Source: Irineochytrium annulatum (taxonomy: Eukaryota > Chytridiomycota > Chytridiomycetes > Chytridiales > Chytridiaceae). Taken from it: a stretch of DNA of 28,208 nucleotides. Below the pieces are notes generated by a model. The model saw only the letters and a list, made by a program, of their open reading frames with translations, had not been told where the DNA came from and searched no databases. The stretch is taken from positions 1 through 28,208 of the forward strand of contig JADGJL010000264.1 of the NCBI GenBank assembly GCA_027600665.1, in the 5' to 3' direction. Below, piece after piece: positions 19,139 to 28,208 of the stretch. Positions within the stretch are counted from its first letter, which is position 1. Each line of letters begins with the position of its first letter. Both the position numbers and the translations under genes were made by a program.

Positions 19139-22100
19139 TTAAAACTGCCTGCGTGAAGAACCTGCACCGTTCTCGTACACTATCATGGCGCTCTGGCCGT
19201 CCTCCTCCTCCCCCTCTCCTTCTCCCCTCATCCAGCCCTTCTTTGCGATCACCCAACAAAGCGCGTCCCGTTCCCTCTCCACTTCCCTCAGAGCCGCGAC
19301 CGCCCTGTCCCCGTCCCTGCCCCTCCGCACCTCCTCTTCTAGCTCCCGCTCCCGCTCCGCCACCGTCTCCGACGCGGCCCGCAGCGCTGTCCGGCATCTC
19401 CCCAGCTCTCGGCCCAACCGAGCCCGCTCCAACCTTAGCTCCTCAATCTCTTCCTCCACCTCAGGCAGCCGTGACAGCGCGGGACCCAGCCCTCGTAATC
19501 GCGCGACCGCGTCACGCGACGCGCCGACATCGGGCAGCAGCCGAACAGCCCCGCTCAAGGACACGCCTTCCATTTTCCGGTGTACCTCCCGGACTGCCCC
19601 CACCAGCTCTCTCTGTGACGCCCCAACGGCCATCAGCCTCCTGCCCAACGCCGCCTGCATCGTCTGCACCTCCCTCAGAACCCCCGTGACCGCCGGAACA
19701 CAATCGACGACCTCCACGAGCGCCCGCACGGCCGGCAGCACCACGGCGGCGACGGGCGCCATGGTCGCGAGGCCCAAGATCGACCCCAGCGCGCCCGCGA
19801 GGGCGTCCTGCTCCGCCTGCAGGCTGGCCGCGAGCGCTCGGAGGTGCCCGACCTGCCCCTCGAGCGCGACCCTCGTCTTGTCCCAGTGGGCCCGCTGGAG
19901 GTCGGCGTCACTGCGCTGGCGGTGGGCGGCGTCGGAGGCGGTGGAGAGGAGGAGGGAGTGGCGGTCGGTGAGCTCGTCGAGGTCGGACTGGAGGGAACGG
20001 CAGCGGGTGGAGAGGTCGAGGTTGAGGGAGAGGAGGTGGGCGTGGGCCTGATGGTGGGTGGCGTGGAGGGACGCGCGGGCCTCGCGGAGGTTCTGGCATT
20101 CGAGGCGGAGCTGGGCGTTCTCGTGCACCAGGAGGCGATGCTGGGCGTCCGGGTCGGTTTGAACGGCGGCGCTGGCGGTGTCTGGTAAGGACGCCTGCGT
20201 TGTGCCGTCCAGAACATCGGGTGTTGGCAGAGAGTTCGTTGCGGCATCGCGTCTTTCGGGTCGGAATGGTAGCACTGTTGCCTGTAGCGGTCTTGTTGTA
20301 ACCACATCGGTGACAACTTGTGGTGATGTTACAGCCGATACTCCTTCGTCCAATGCGACGACCGCTTCCTGTGATTCGTCGGCCGCTGGCTCGACTATTG
20401 ACGCAGCCTCAGGCTCTATGCTCTCTGCCCTCAACTTCATGCATTCGTCCCTCTCTAGCGCATCGCGTCCCTCCTCGTCCGCGACAGACGACGCCGCGTC
20501 CCTCAGCGCCTCTGATATCCCCGCTGATGACAACACCTCCGTCGCCGGCACAGTCGAAGCGTCATCGTCGGCCGCCGATGCTCCTTCTATTTCCACCCCT
20601 GCCTCCGACGCGGCAACCTCTGACGCGGCAACCTCTGATGCCGCAGCCTCAGACGCCGTCTCCCCAGGATCATCCCTCCTCTCAATCACCTTCCTCACCG
20701 ACGAGCTGACGCCCGACGACTCCGGCGGCCCCGCCGTCGATGCGACCGACTCCCGTTCCACTCGTCCCTCCTCATCCCCAGCCTCCGACCCGGCGTCCGA
20801 CGGCCCCCCGCTGCCTTCATCATCATCCACCTCGTCGGCGGACGACGACCTGCTCAGCGGGGATGAGGGCTTCGACCGGACCGCGTTACCGACGGCGCGG
20901 GAGGGCGGTAACAGCCTGTCCGACGATGAGCTTCGGGAAAGTGACGCGGACAGGCGTGCCGCGGCCGCGGCGCGTCGGGCCTCGGCCGGTCCCGAGACGC
21001 TCTGGGTCGTCCGTGCCGCCGGCTCGGGCTTGGTGACTGCCAAATTACGTAGGGATCCCGTCGACCGCGTGGGCGAGGGCTCCCTGTGAAGATTGGATAT
21101 CGAGCCGCGGGATTGAGATGTTGTTGTCCGTGCTGTCGACGGGGATTTTGCCTCCTTTGAAAGATTCGAGATGGACGCCCTTGGCGTTGCCGGCTTAACG
21201 ACGCTAGACCGAGACGCGCGGACCTCGGCCGCATCCTTTACCAGGTTGGCCTGTGATCCCGTTCTTGGTTTGGCCAAGTTTGTTCGAGACCCCGTGGCCT
21301 CACCCGCGTTCCGAGTACTCGACAGATTGGATCGGGAGCGTGTGCTTCCCGCAAGGCTCGACTGCGAGTCCGACTTCACGAGTGTCGGTCGCGATCCGGT
21401 CCTGGTCAGGTTTGTGCGCGAATCCGCTGTCTCGCTTTTCCGTGCGCTCAATGGTGCGGCCGGCTTGGGTTTCGCGAGACTTGATCTCGATCCCGCTGCA
21501 TCGCCATCCTTCGGCTCCCTCGTTAGGTTGGATATTGATCTTCTAGGCGGTGCCTCCGACGCCTTGACGACGCTCGTCCTCGGGCTTCCCTTAGCCTCCT
21601 CGGTTGCTTTAGTAACACTATCTCTCGGGCTCCCCTTCGCGATCTCCGTCTTGGCGTTCGACCTCGGACTGCCCTTAGCCACCTCCGACTTGACAACACT
21701 AGTCCTGGGGCTGCCCTTCGCAGCCTCCGACACCCGAGTGACACTCGTCCGTGGGCTTCCGTTTGCCAGACTCGCCGTCGAGCCTCGCGCCAGAGTGCCA
21801 CGCGAACCCCGAACTTCTGCCTCTCTTACCAAACTCGTCCTCGAGCCTCCACCCTCTCCCACCGCCTTCACCACACCCTTTTTTATATTTTTCGCGGGCA
21901 ACGGCGGCTCCCTTTCTCCATGCGCGTTATCGTCCTCCGTTCCATCATCTTCAACGCCGTCGCCGTCGCTGACGATCGACACTGTGATCGTCGGCGCGCC
22001 CATCCCTAAGCCCTCGTCTTCTATAAAGTCATCCCCATCAGCATCGTCAGCGGGAGGAGGCGTCCGCAACAGCTCGCGGCTCGTACGCGGCGGAAGCTCG

Positions 22101-22680
22101 TCCTCGCCCCCGCCCTTTGAGGAGACCGACGGTGATCGCGTTGTTGACGCGCGCTCAGACGCGGTTCGGGTGGTCGAGGTCAGGCGCTTCCCAGTCGTCG
22201 CAGCCGTCGCGGGCGTGGGCGGCTTGCTGCTGGCCGCTCGGGATCCCGCCGGCCCTTGTCATCAAATCAATACACCCCGTCAGAATGCAGCGAAAGGTAG
22301 GTGGAAACACTTGGACCCTCACCTGGCGTCCTAGTTGTCGTCCTAGACGCCGCTGCTTGAACGACGGGCGAGCTATGTGTTGTCCTCAGCGGCGCCGGAC
22401 CCTTCGTCCCCGCTCTGGAGGCGACGGACGCGACCGACGACGTCAGCGAGGCCAGCGAGGACGACCTGGACGAGTTCGAGGACGTTGTGGCGATGCGGTC
22501 ATCGCGCGAGGCCGCTACACCCGACAGCGGCTTACGCGCTGGGGAGGGTTTGGACGCGGCCGCGACGGAAATTGCAGAGGCGGTAGGGGAAGGCCGCGGA
22601 GAGCTCGTTGACGCCGTTGAGCGGCGAAGCGTGTTGGGCGCCGGGGCGGCGGTGGCGGTGAGGGGCCTCCTCTTCTCCAT
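19139..22680 (-). CDS. Large disordered protein with SPR tandem repeats and C-terminal coiled coil (function unknown)
   Basis: Two exons (22323-22680 and 19139-22254, 68-nt intron gtgagg...gacaag) give 1157 residues starting MEKRRPLTAT. I do not recognise a family. Residues 1-180 are Ser/Ala/Thr/Pro-rich. Residues 285-348 hold five GSPR units about 14 residues apart. Residues 255-520 are rich in GSRxSL/NL(A/V)K-like motifs, including three SISNL copies (357, 478, 502). Residues 550-810 are acidic and Ser/Ala-rich with an ASEVAASEVAASEA run. From about 818 to 1125 lie long coiled coils (HENAQLRLECQNLREARASL; LPEVEEEIEELRLERARLGRE) interrupted by a hydrophobic amphipathic patch near 945-980. 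The layout resembles cytoskeletal or cell-cortex scaffolds whose basic, Ser-rich tails are phosphoregulated, but this is only an analogy. It is divergent from the guanylyl cyclase gene. Confidence 0.75.
21569..21760 (-). repeat. Five tandem 14-15-residue repeats, consensus AKGSPRTSVVK
   Basis: GSPR motifs occur at residues 285, 300, 314, 328 and 342 of the unknown protein, a regular spacing of 15, 14, 14 and 14. Each unit is a minimal proline-directed kinase site (S-P-R) followed by Ser or Thr. On the plus strand this appears as recurrent ggg(c/g)(t/c)(t/g)ccctt blocks. Confidence 0.85.
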
Positions 22681-23342
22681 CGTATCGAGTCAGAGCAACC
22701 TTTTCTTATGTGATGGCCGAGACGCCGGATGGAGATCCTCTGAACAGTGGATCCCTCGGGCCGAGACCCTGCAAATACCTTGCACCAGTGAGCGCTGCTG
22801 ACGCTGCAAGAAAGGCGCCAACATGGGCATTATACAAGGACACTCTCAACTGCCTTTACACATATTCCAGAATAAATTCCTGGACAACGTCGTCCGGACG
22901 TGGGAGGTGGCAACAGTGGAGGTAGCGGGGTATTGTACAATGGCGCCATCACCTGGATGTGCGAGATCCATAGTAAACGAAAACAGTGCGCCGCGGCCTT
23001 CTTTTCAATCTGCTGATGTTCTCCTATCCATTTGCACTGTAAGAAAAAGGAGAAGTATTTAGGAGAAGTATTTAGGGCCCAGAGTTTGACGAGCTTCATG
23101 CTCCGTCAAATACTGGTACCAGTTGTTGGCAGGACAGTGACGCATACGCTCACGAGGAGCGGCGAGGGATCGACAGCGGGATGTCCAGTCGATCCTCGAA
23201 TAATGGCGCTATCTCCGACAATGGGGAGCAACCCCCGCAGGGGATGATCCTCGGGCGCTTCCGCTGAGTGGTCAAAGGGCGATCCCGCGCTGTCCCCCAA
23301 CTCGCAGTTACTTCCCTTCCTCCAGCCGCACCCCCCGTCGCC
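22681..23342. promoter_or_regulatory. Divergent promoter region between the SPR-repeat gene and the guanylyl cyclase gene
   Basis: The two ATGs are 662 bp apart, pointing away from each other, so this region must hold both promoters. No TATA box stands out. It includes a perfect 13-bp tandem duplication at 23048-23073 and a possible short upstream frame (23181-23267, 28 codons) ending 75 nt before the cyclase ATG. Confidence 0.55.
23048..23073 (+). repeat. Perfect tandem duplication, aggagaagtattt x2
   Basis: A 13-base unit is repeated exactly (23048-23060 and 23061-23073), with four more bases matching a third start. It sits about 270 nt upstream of the cyclase ATG in the divergent promoter. 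Confidence 0.9.
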
Positions 23343-25913
23343 ATGGCCACCACCTTCTCGCAGAGCGAGTCCGTCAGCCGCTGCCGCAACGTCCTCGAGT
23401 CCAAGCTCAAGGCTCTTTACGGCCTCGCCAAGCTCGCCGATGAGGAGGGTAAGTTGGTGGTTCTAGCGCGACGTGGTAACGTGATATCTAATCGTGTCCT
23501 TTCCAACAGTCACGATTCATAACGCCAACATCGAGGGCACCTACAATGACCTCCGGAACCAGCTAAGCACCCACCGCTCGGTCGAGAGGCGACAGGAGGC
23601 CGAGGCCGAGGATATGACCACTAGCGCGCTCCGCAAGCGCCAGCTGACCAACCTGGTCGACAAGCTGACGGCATTGAAGCTTCAACTAAGATTCCAGGTG
23701 AGGGGAGAGAAGCCTCAAAGCGCGCGCTCGACGACTTGAAGTGACAGTTTCTGCTTCTAGGAGGAAGAGATTGAGAAAGATATCGGGCTCAAGTCCACGA
23801 TCCGGCAGAAGAGAGCCGCTTTCCAGATTCGCCTTGCAAGGATGGATGAAAGACACAACGTTGAGAGGTTGGTTGCCTAAAGCAAAAGATCGTTGTATTG
23901 ACATCATGGCCCGAAGGAACGAGCTTATGATGGCGCAGAACCGTATGCAGAGCACCGTTAACCACATCCGCGAAATCGAGCTCCACTCCGTGAAGGACCC
24001 TCAGATGGTCCGCAGGAAGAAGAAAGAGAATGAGATACTTTCGCAGCAAAGCAAGATGCAGCAGCAGAAAGGTGCGAAAGAATTGCTAGCAAGTTTTTTA
24101 TTCTATTCTTTTGTGGCAAACATAATAATTCTGTCTGTCACAGAGTTCGAGTTTCTTCGCGAAATGCAGATCATCAAGATTAAGCACCTTAACCAAATCA
24201 ACGAGATGGAGATTAACTTCACTGACGACACGGAGTCTCTTACTGGCGCAAACAGACAAGAAGAGTTCGAGCTCATTGCGAAGCAGACCCTCGCCGAGCA
24301 ACTAGCGTTCGACGAGCTAGAGAAGCAGAGACGCCAAATGGAGGTCACTCATCAGGTCGAGCGTCAAAGAGGCGCCAGGACCCAGACCCTGAGGAACCTC
24401 AAGAAGCAGGAGAAGGCCATGCTGAAGGCGACGCGTTCGGCCGTCCGCGCACGCGAGCAACAGATCCTCATGGACAATCCCGTAATTCAGGGTGACATGA
24501 CGATGGCCGAGGGGCGCGGAACGTCCGAAACCGATGACGCGTCATCTCACACTGGGTCGCGTAATGACGCGAGCGAGGACAACACGTCACAGGGCGCTAC
24601 TAGCGACGCAGAGGACGCCGATAGGGATCACCGCGACTTGTCTGACACGAAGGACGGGAGGGACGCCGACACGGACAATGAGCTCGGGAATGAGATCAGG
24701 CTACACAGCGAGACGAAGCTCAACAGCGAGAAGAACAAGAACGTAGGCGGGCACGAGCATGACACCGAGGAGGAAAAGGTCCTGAGCTCAATGATGGCGA
24801 TTGGTAAGCCCATGTTTACCTTTTTGACCATGAAGAGCTATGTTGTTGACGTAGTCGCATCTGAATTAGGCCGCGACCGCATCCGCAATCTTGGTCATCA
24901 TCACAGGAAGCTCCTCGGGGACATTCGCGCGCTACACCGCAATCTCATCGTGCAAAAGCAGAGAGAGCAGCGGAGAAAGACCTCCGAGGTCCGCAAAGAG
25001 CAGGAAGAGGAGATTGAGGCCATTAAGATCGAGCAGGCCCAGTCCATGAACGAGCTCATGGGTGAGTCCAGCATTCATAACAAAGCTTTTGCTCACATCA
25101 CTCCAGCGACCCAGAAGCAGAGCGACGACGTCCGCAAGGACTCTGACAACTCCCAGCGCCTCCTCGGCATGATGCTACCCGCCCACGTGATGGAGGAAAT
25201 CGAGGCCGGCCGGACGCCCGAGCCCAAGTCCTACGACCGCGTGACCTTGTTCTTCACGGACCTCGTCGGCTTCAAGGACCTCGTCTCCAAGGTCTCACCC
25301 ATCTCGATCCTGCACTTCCTCAACCGGGTCTACTCGTGCTTCGACGAAATTATCGCAAGGCACGAAGACCTCTACAAGGTGGAGAGCATCGCCGACACGT
25401 ACATGATCGCGGCTGGGTTGGATGACAAGTTGTCCGAGGACGGGTTCCAGGCCGCGACGATGTCGGCTGCCAAGTGCGTAGCGGAGCTGACGGCGGCGTT
25501 TGCGGAGATGGATCTGGCCGAGTTCGGTATCGAGGAGGGACGGCTGCAGTTCAGGGCCGGTATTCACTCTGGCCCTATCCTGGCGGGCATCGTTGGAACC
25601 AAGATGGGCAGGTGAGTTGATGAGCTTCCTCACCTTTCCGGAGAACCGCGTTTTAACCCGAGACATCAAACAGGTACTGCTTGTTCGGTGATACCGTCAA
25701 CACGTCGAGCAGGATGTGTACCACCAGCTTGGGCTCCCGCATCCAAGTTTCGGAGGACACCGCGAGGGTGCTTCGCAAGAACCCGGCCTTCTGCGTGGAG
25801 GAGCGCGGCGAGGTTGAAGTTAAGGTTAGTCACAACATACTCCATTTTATGTATCAATGCTGCTTCTTTAGGGCAAGGGTGCTATGTTGACGTCCTGGCT
25901 GTCGATGGCCTGA
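23343..25913 (+). CDS. Class III guanylyl cyclase with long N-terminal coiled coil, no membrane or haem/light sensor domain
   Basis: Predicted to make cGMP from GTP as a dimer. Nine exons: 23343-23448, 23510-23697, 23761-23867, 23917-24071, 24144-24803, 24870-25061, 25107-25611, 25674-25824 and 25872-25913, giving 701 residues. The start has a good context (cgccATGG). Residues 1-310 are coiled coil (for example LTNLVDKLTALKLQLRFQEEEIEKD). About 320-405 is an acidic Asp/Ser-rich linker, and 410-470 is a second coil. LLGMMLPAHVMEEIEAG (488-504) is the usual signalling helix. The catalytic domain has metal-binding D521 (FFTDLVGF) and D566, and transition-state N647 and R651 (NTSSRM). Base-choice residues E562 (YKVES) and C640 (RYCLFGDTVN) are the guanylyl, not adenylyl, pair. 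It ends VKGKGAMLTSWLSMA. All catalytic residues are in one chain, so a homodimer could be active. Introns 4, 5 and 6 are stop-free and divisible by three. It is convergent with the kinase-Sel1 gene. Confidence 0.9.
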
Positions 25914-26269
25914 GAGCGCCGATGTATCGAACTGTACTTTATTTCTTCTGTAGAGTTTCTCCTTATTTTTGCACCCTATTAATGGCTGCTGGCAGTAGAT
26001 AACGTAGACGTCGCTTACCGTAATGTAATAAACTCGTGTATGCCATCGGATAGTCACATGTTTAAATATTCCGTTTTTTCTCGCTACTGGAAAACAAGAA
26101 TGCTGCACATGCATGCTATGTACATGACCAACATGCCATGCAATATCTATTGCGCGGTATAAAATCGACGTCACGAGACGGCACAAAAAGAAAGCTTAAG
26201 TGCCTATGCGACTCGGCGACCGAGACAACTTGACCCATCCAATTGATGGGCCATTTCTTTGGAAGTCAT
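25914..26269. other. Convergent intergenic region
   Basis: AT-rich spacer between the 3' ends of the cyclase (+) and the kinase-Sel1 gene (-). AATAAA at 26027-26032 is a plausible cyclase poly(A) signal, 114 nt past its stop. Confidence 0.5.
26027..26032 (+). terminator. Poly(A) signal candidate for the guanylyl cyclase gene
   Basis: A perfect AATAAA about 114 nt downstream of the cyclase TGA, in AT-rich sequence, at the distance expected for cleavage and polyadenylation. Confidence 0.4.
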
Positions 26270-28208
26270 TCACTTGCGACTACCCTCCACTCTTGGCAAA
26301 GCCACATCAGTAGCAACTCCCATCGCCTCAGCCTCTCTGTAGCACTTCGCGGCCATGTCCATGTCCTTGCGGACGCCCCATCCGTTCTCATAACACTGAC
26401 GAAGTTCGCAAAGCGCACTAAAAAAGCCAGCTTCAGCCGCCTCGGCGTAAAGTCTCGCTGCTGTGCGTCTGTCCTCGGATATGCCCCGTCCGTCAAAGTA
26501 GCAGTCACCCAAGAGATATTTCGCAAGGACATAACCACTGTTAGCAAGCTCCGTATACACTCTCGCTCCTTCACGCTCATCCAACGGCATGCCTTGACCA
26601 CAAATGTTGCGCCATGCAAGCCCAGCTTTGGCGCAAACATTCCCGAAGGTTGCGGCGATGCGATGTAACTCCACGGCACGTTTCTCATCTTTTGTAACAC
26701 CCATCCCCTCGTCATAGCACAGCCCGAGAAAATACTGGGCTTCAGCGCTTCCCGATGCGGCAAGATCTTCGAATTGTTGTGCTGCGGTCAGACACAGGTC
26801 AGCTGAGACGACTCTATCCTTGGCGACCCCATGTCCAAACTCGTAGCAGAGCCCAAGCATATATTTGGACACTGCATCACCTGCGTGTGCCGCCTCAATG
26901 AACAGCTTCACCGCCTGACCGTAATCACGTTTGACTCCCCACCCTTTGTACAGACATTCTCCTAAGCGGCGCTTTGCTTCCATGTTCCCTGAATTTGCAG
27001 CCTCTGTATAAAATTTTGCGGCAAGTTTGAAGTTGCCCTCGACGCCGCATCCCATTTCGTAGTACACTCCCAGCTTCAGCATTGCAACAGAGTTTCCAAC
27101 TTCCGCAGCCTCTGCGTATAGTTTTGCTGCTGCGGCGTGATCAATTTTAACGCCAGTCCCTCGGTCATAAAGGTTCGCAAGAGAAACTTTGGCGTCGATG
27201 TTTCCAACATCTGACGACTGGCGAAACAGCTCCGCGGCCTTTCCGAATTTCTTATCCGCCACGCAATTGCATCCCTCCTCCAACCAATGACCGGCAAGCA
27301 CCACCATCGCGTTCTTGTCTCCATCCTCCGCCGCAATTGTTAGCAGCTCAAGTGCCTCAGGGACGTCTTTTTTGACAAGGTCGCCCTTGAGGAGGAGGCG
27401 CCCCAGTTCAATCGTCGCGGCTGCATGCCCAGTATTGACAGCTGAGCGGAGGTAGCCGACGGCCTCGTCGGCTTTGAGAAAGGTCAAAACGTGCTTTGCG
27501 TACAGGAGATAGAGCTGGTAGCAGGCTTCAGGGTGACCCTCTGCTGCGGCATCTTTCCAGGCTCTCCTTGCTCTAGCATACTTCTTCTCCGCTAGATATT
27601 GCATTCCACGTTGAAAGTGTTGCTCAAAGATGCTGCTGTCTGCAGTTATTATGCTTTGGGTTAACGATTAAAAATACAAGCACGCAAACGAGATTGAGGA
27701 ACACAACATGCCTTGCCGAACGATCGTCGACGCACTAGAGGTAGTTGCGCCTAAATCTCTCCCATTTAATGAGTGCTGAGGGCCCGCCAATCCTCCAATC
27801 AAAAGCCGGTCCCCTAAGTGATCCATTGCCATGGAGTCTACGAGTTTAAACTCCGGCATTGAGCAATTTGCATTTGGAGGTGACCCGCCAGCAGGCGCTC
27901 CTTTCGAGTTCTTGAGAAACAGAGAATTAGATTGGTCTGGTTCCACAGCCACTTACTGGAGATTCAGTAAAGGCCTGCGCTATGGAATCGACAACCTGCA
28001 AGGAAATATCTGAACCATTTTGAGAGGCACCCCGGCGTGATTCCTGCGCTGTGGAAACGCTCAACGAGTTCTCCGTGACCATTCCTTGTAGCAAAGAACT
28101 TATGGCGCCGCCTGCGAAGAGCGGCCTGTTATTGCGTTCCGGATCCCAGCACGCCTGGATAAGGCTGATGAAGGCGACGGGAACGTCGTCGGGCATGTTG
28201 TCCAGTGC
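26270..28208 (-). CDS. Protein kinase (TKL-like) fused to Sel1 repeats; 5' part beyond the window
   Basis: The visible part has three exons (27957 to the window end, 27712-27910, 26270-27639) and 606 residues; the N-terminus and most of the kinase lie outside. It opens with NMPDDVPVAFISLIQACWDPERNNRPLF, which is subdomains X-XI of a kinase, closest by eye to tyrosine-kinase-like families. A linker of roughly 110-120 residues of low complexity follows. The rest is 10-11 Sel1 repeats of about 36 residues, for example AKYLLGDCYFDGRGISEDRRTAARLYAEAAEAG. These are TPR-like helical pairs that bind proteins. Kinase-Sel1 fusions are known in several early-diverging fungal lineages. The second intron appears to use a GC donor (CAAG|GCATGT), because GT alternatives break the frame or are weak. 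The whole gene is lower in GC than its neighbours. The kinase active site cannot be judged from this fragment. Confidence 0.85.

Noticed and set aside
20178..22334. Long plus-strand frames (303 and 387 residues) opposite the SPR-repeat gene
   Set aside because: They mirror the repeats of the minus-strand gene. The minus frame is longer, joins through a good intron and has heptad coiled coils.
23181..23267. 28-codon frame (MSSRSSNNGAIS...) ahead of the cyclase ATG
   Set aside because: It could be an upstream frame, but I have no evidence for the transcript start and no splice site joins it to exon 1, so it is not listed as a gene.
23741..24071. Single-exon reading of the cyclase from 23741 (TVSASRRKRLRK...)
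   Set aside because: Bases 23761-23867 give a continuous coiled coil only in another frame. A 49-nt intron at 23868-23916 joins HNVER to NELMMAQ cleanly.

Overview
This window looks like nuclear DNA of a GC-rich fungus, most likely an early-diverging zoosporic one (Chytridiomycota or Blastocladiomycota). That placement is an inference. The grounds are short introns (45-91 nt, mostly GTRAGT...YAG) in every gene, a class III guanylyl cyclase with intact guanylyl-type residues (a family generally lacking from Dikarya), a kinase-Sel1 fusion, a fungal-type DAHP synthase and an ABCG half-transporter. I see no operons, CRISPR arrays, insertion sequences, rRNA genes or convincing tRNA genes. I assembled nine protein-coding genes by joining exons at splice sites where the reading frame and the family alignment agree on both sides.

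Layout. 1-1206: leader and upstream DNA. 1207-2597 (+): DAHP synthase, 3 exons. 3281-7016 (+): single-pass membrane protein with a mucin-like outside and a long disordered cytoplasmic tail, 2 exons. 7528-9724 (-): FH2 formin lacking an FH1 domain, 7 exons. 10338-12013 (-): indoleamine 2,3-dioxygenase with a mitochondrial presequence, 4 exons. 12532-14169 (-): guanine deaminase, 2 exons. 14964-17818 (-): ABCG half-transporter with a very long last extracellular loop, 5 exons. 19139-22680 (-): unknown protein with SPR repeats and a C-terminal coiled coil, 2 exons. 23343-25913 (+): coiled-coil guanylyl cyclase, 9 exons. 26270 to beyond 28208 (-): protein kinase fused to Sel1 repeats, cut by the window edge.

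How they work together. These are mostly independent housekeeping and signalling genes. Two loose themes appear. Aromatic metabolism is represented by DAHP synthase (entry to the shikimate pathway) and IDO (first step of tryptophan breakdown). Guanine-nucleotide metabolism is represented by guanine deaminase and guanylyl cyclase. Neither pair is adjacent, so linkage may be chance. The cyclase and the SPR-repeat protein are divergently transcribed from one 662-bp region and could share regulation.

The observations most worth following are the cyclase, which has about 470 residues of coiled coil and acidic linker but no recognisable sensor domain, and its three consecutive stop-free introns of length divisible by three, one of which would encode a hydrophobic membrane-like segment if retained. 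Others are the presequence on IDO, the glycosylation-rich loop of the ABCG protein, the short linear repeats of the 1157-residue protein, the duplicated basic cassettes in the tail of the membrane protein, and the kinase-Sel1 fusion, whose base composition is lower in GC than its neighbours.
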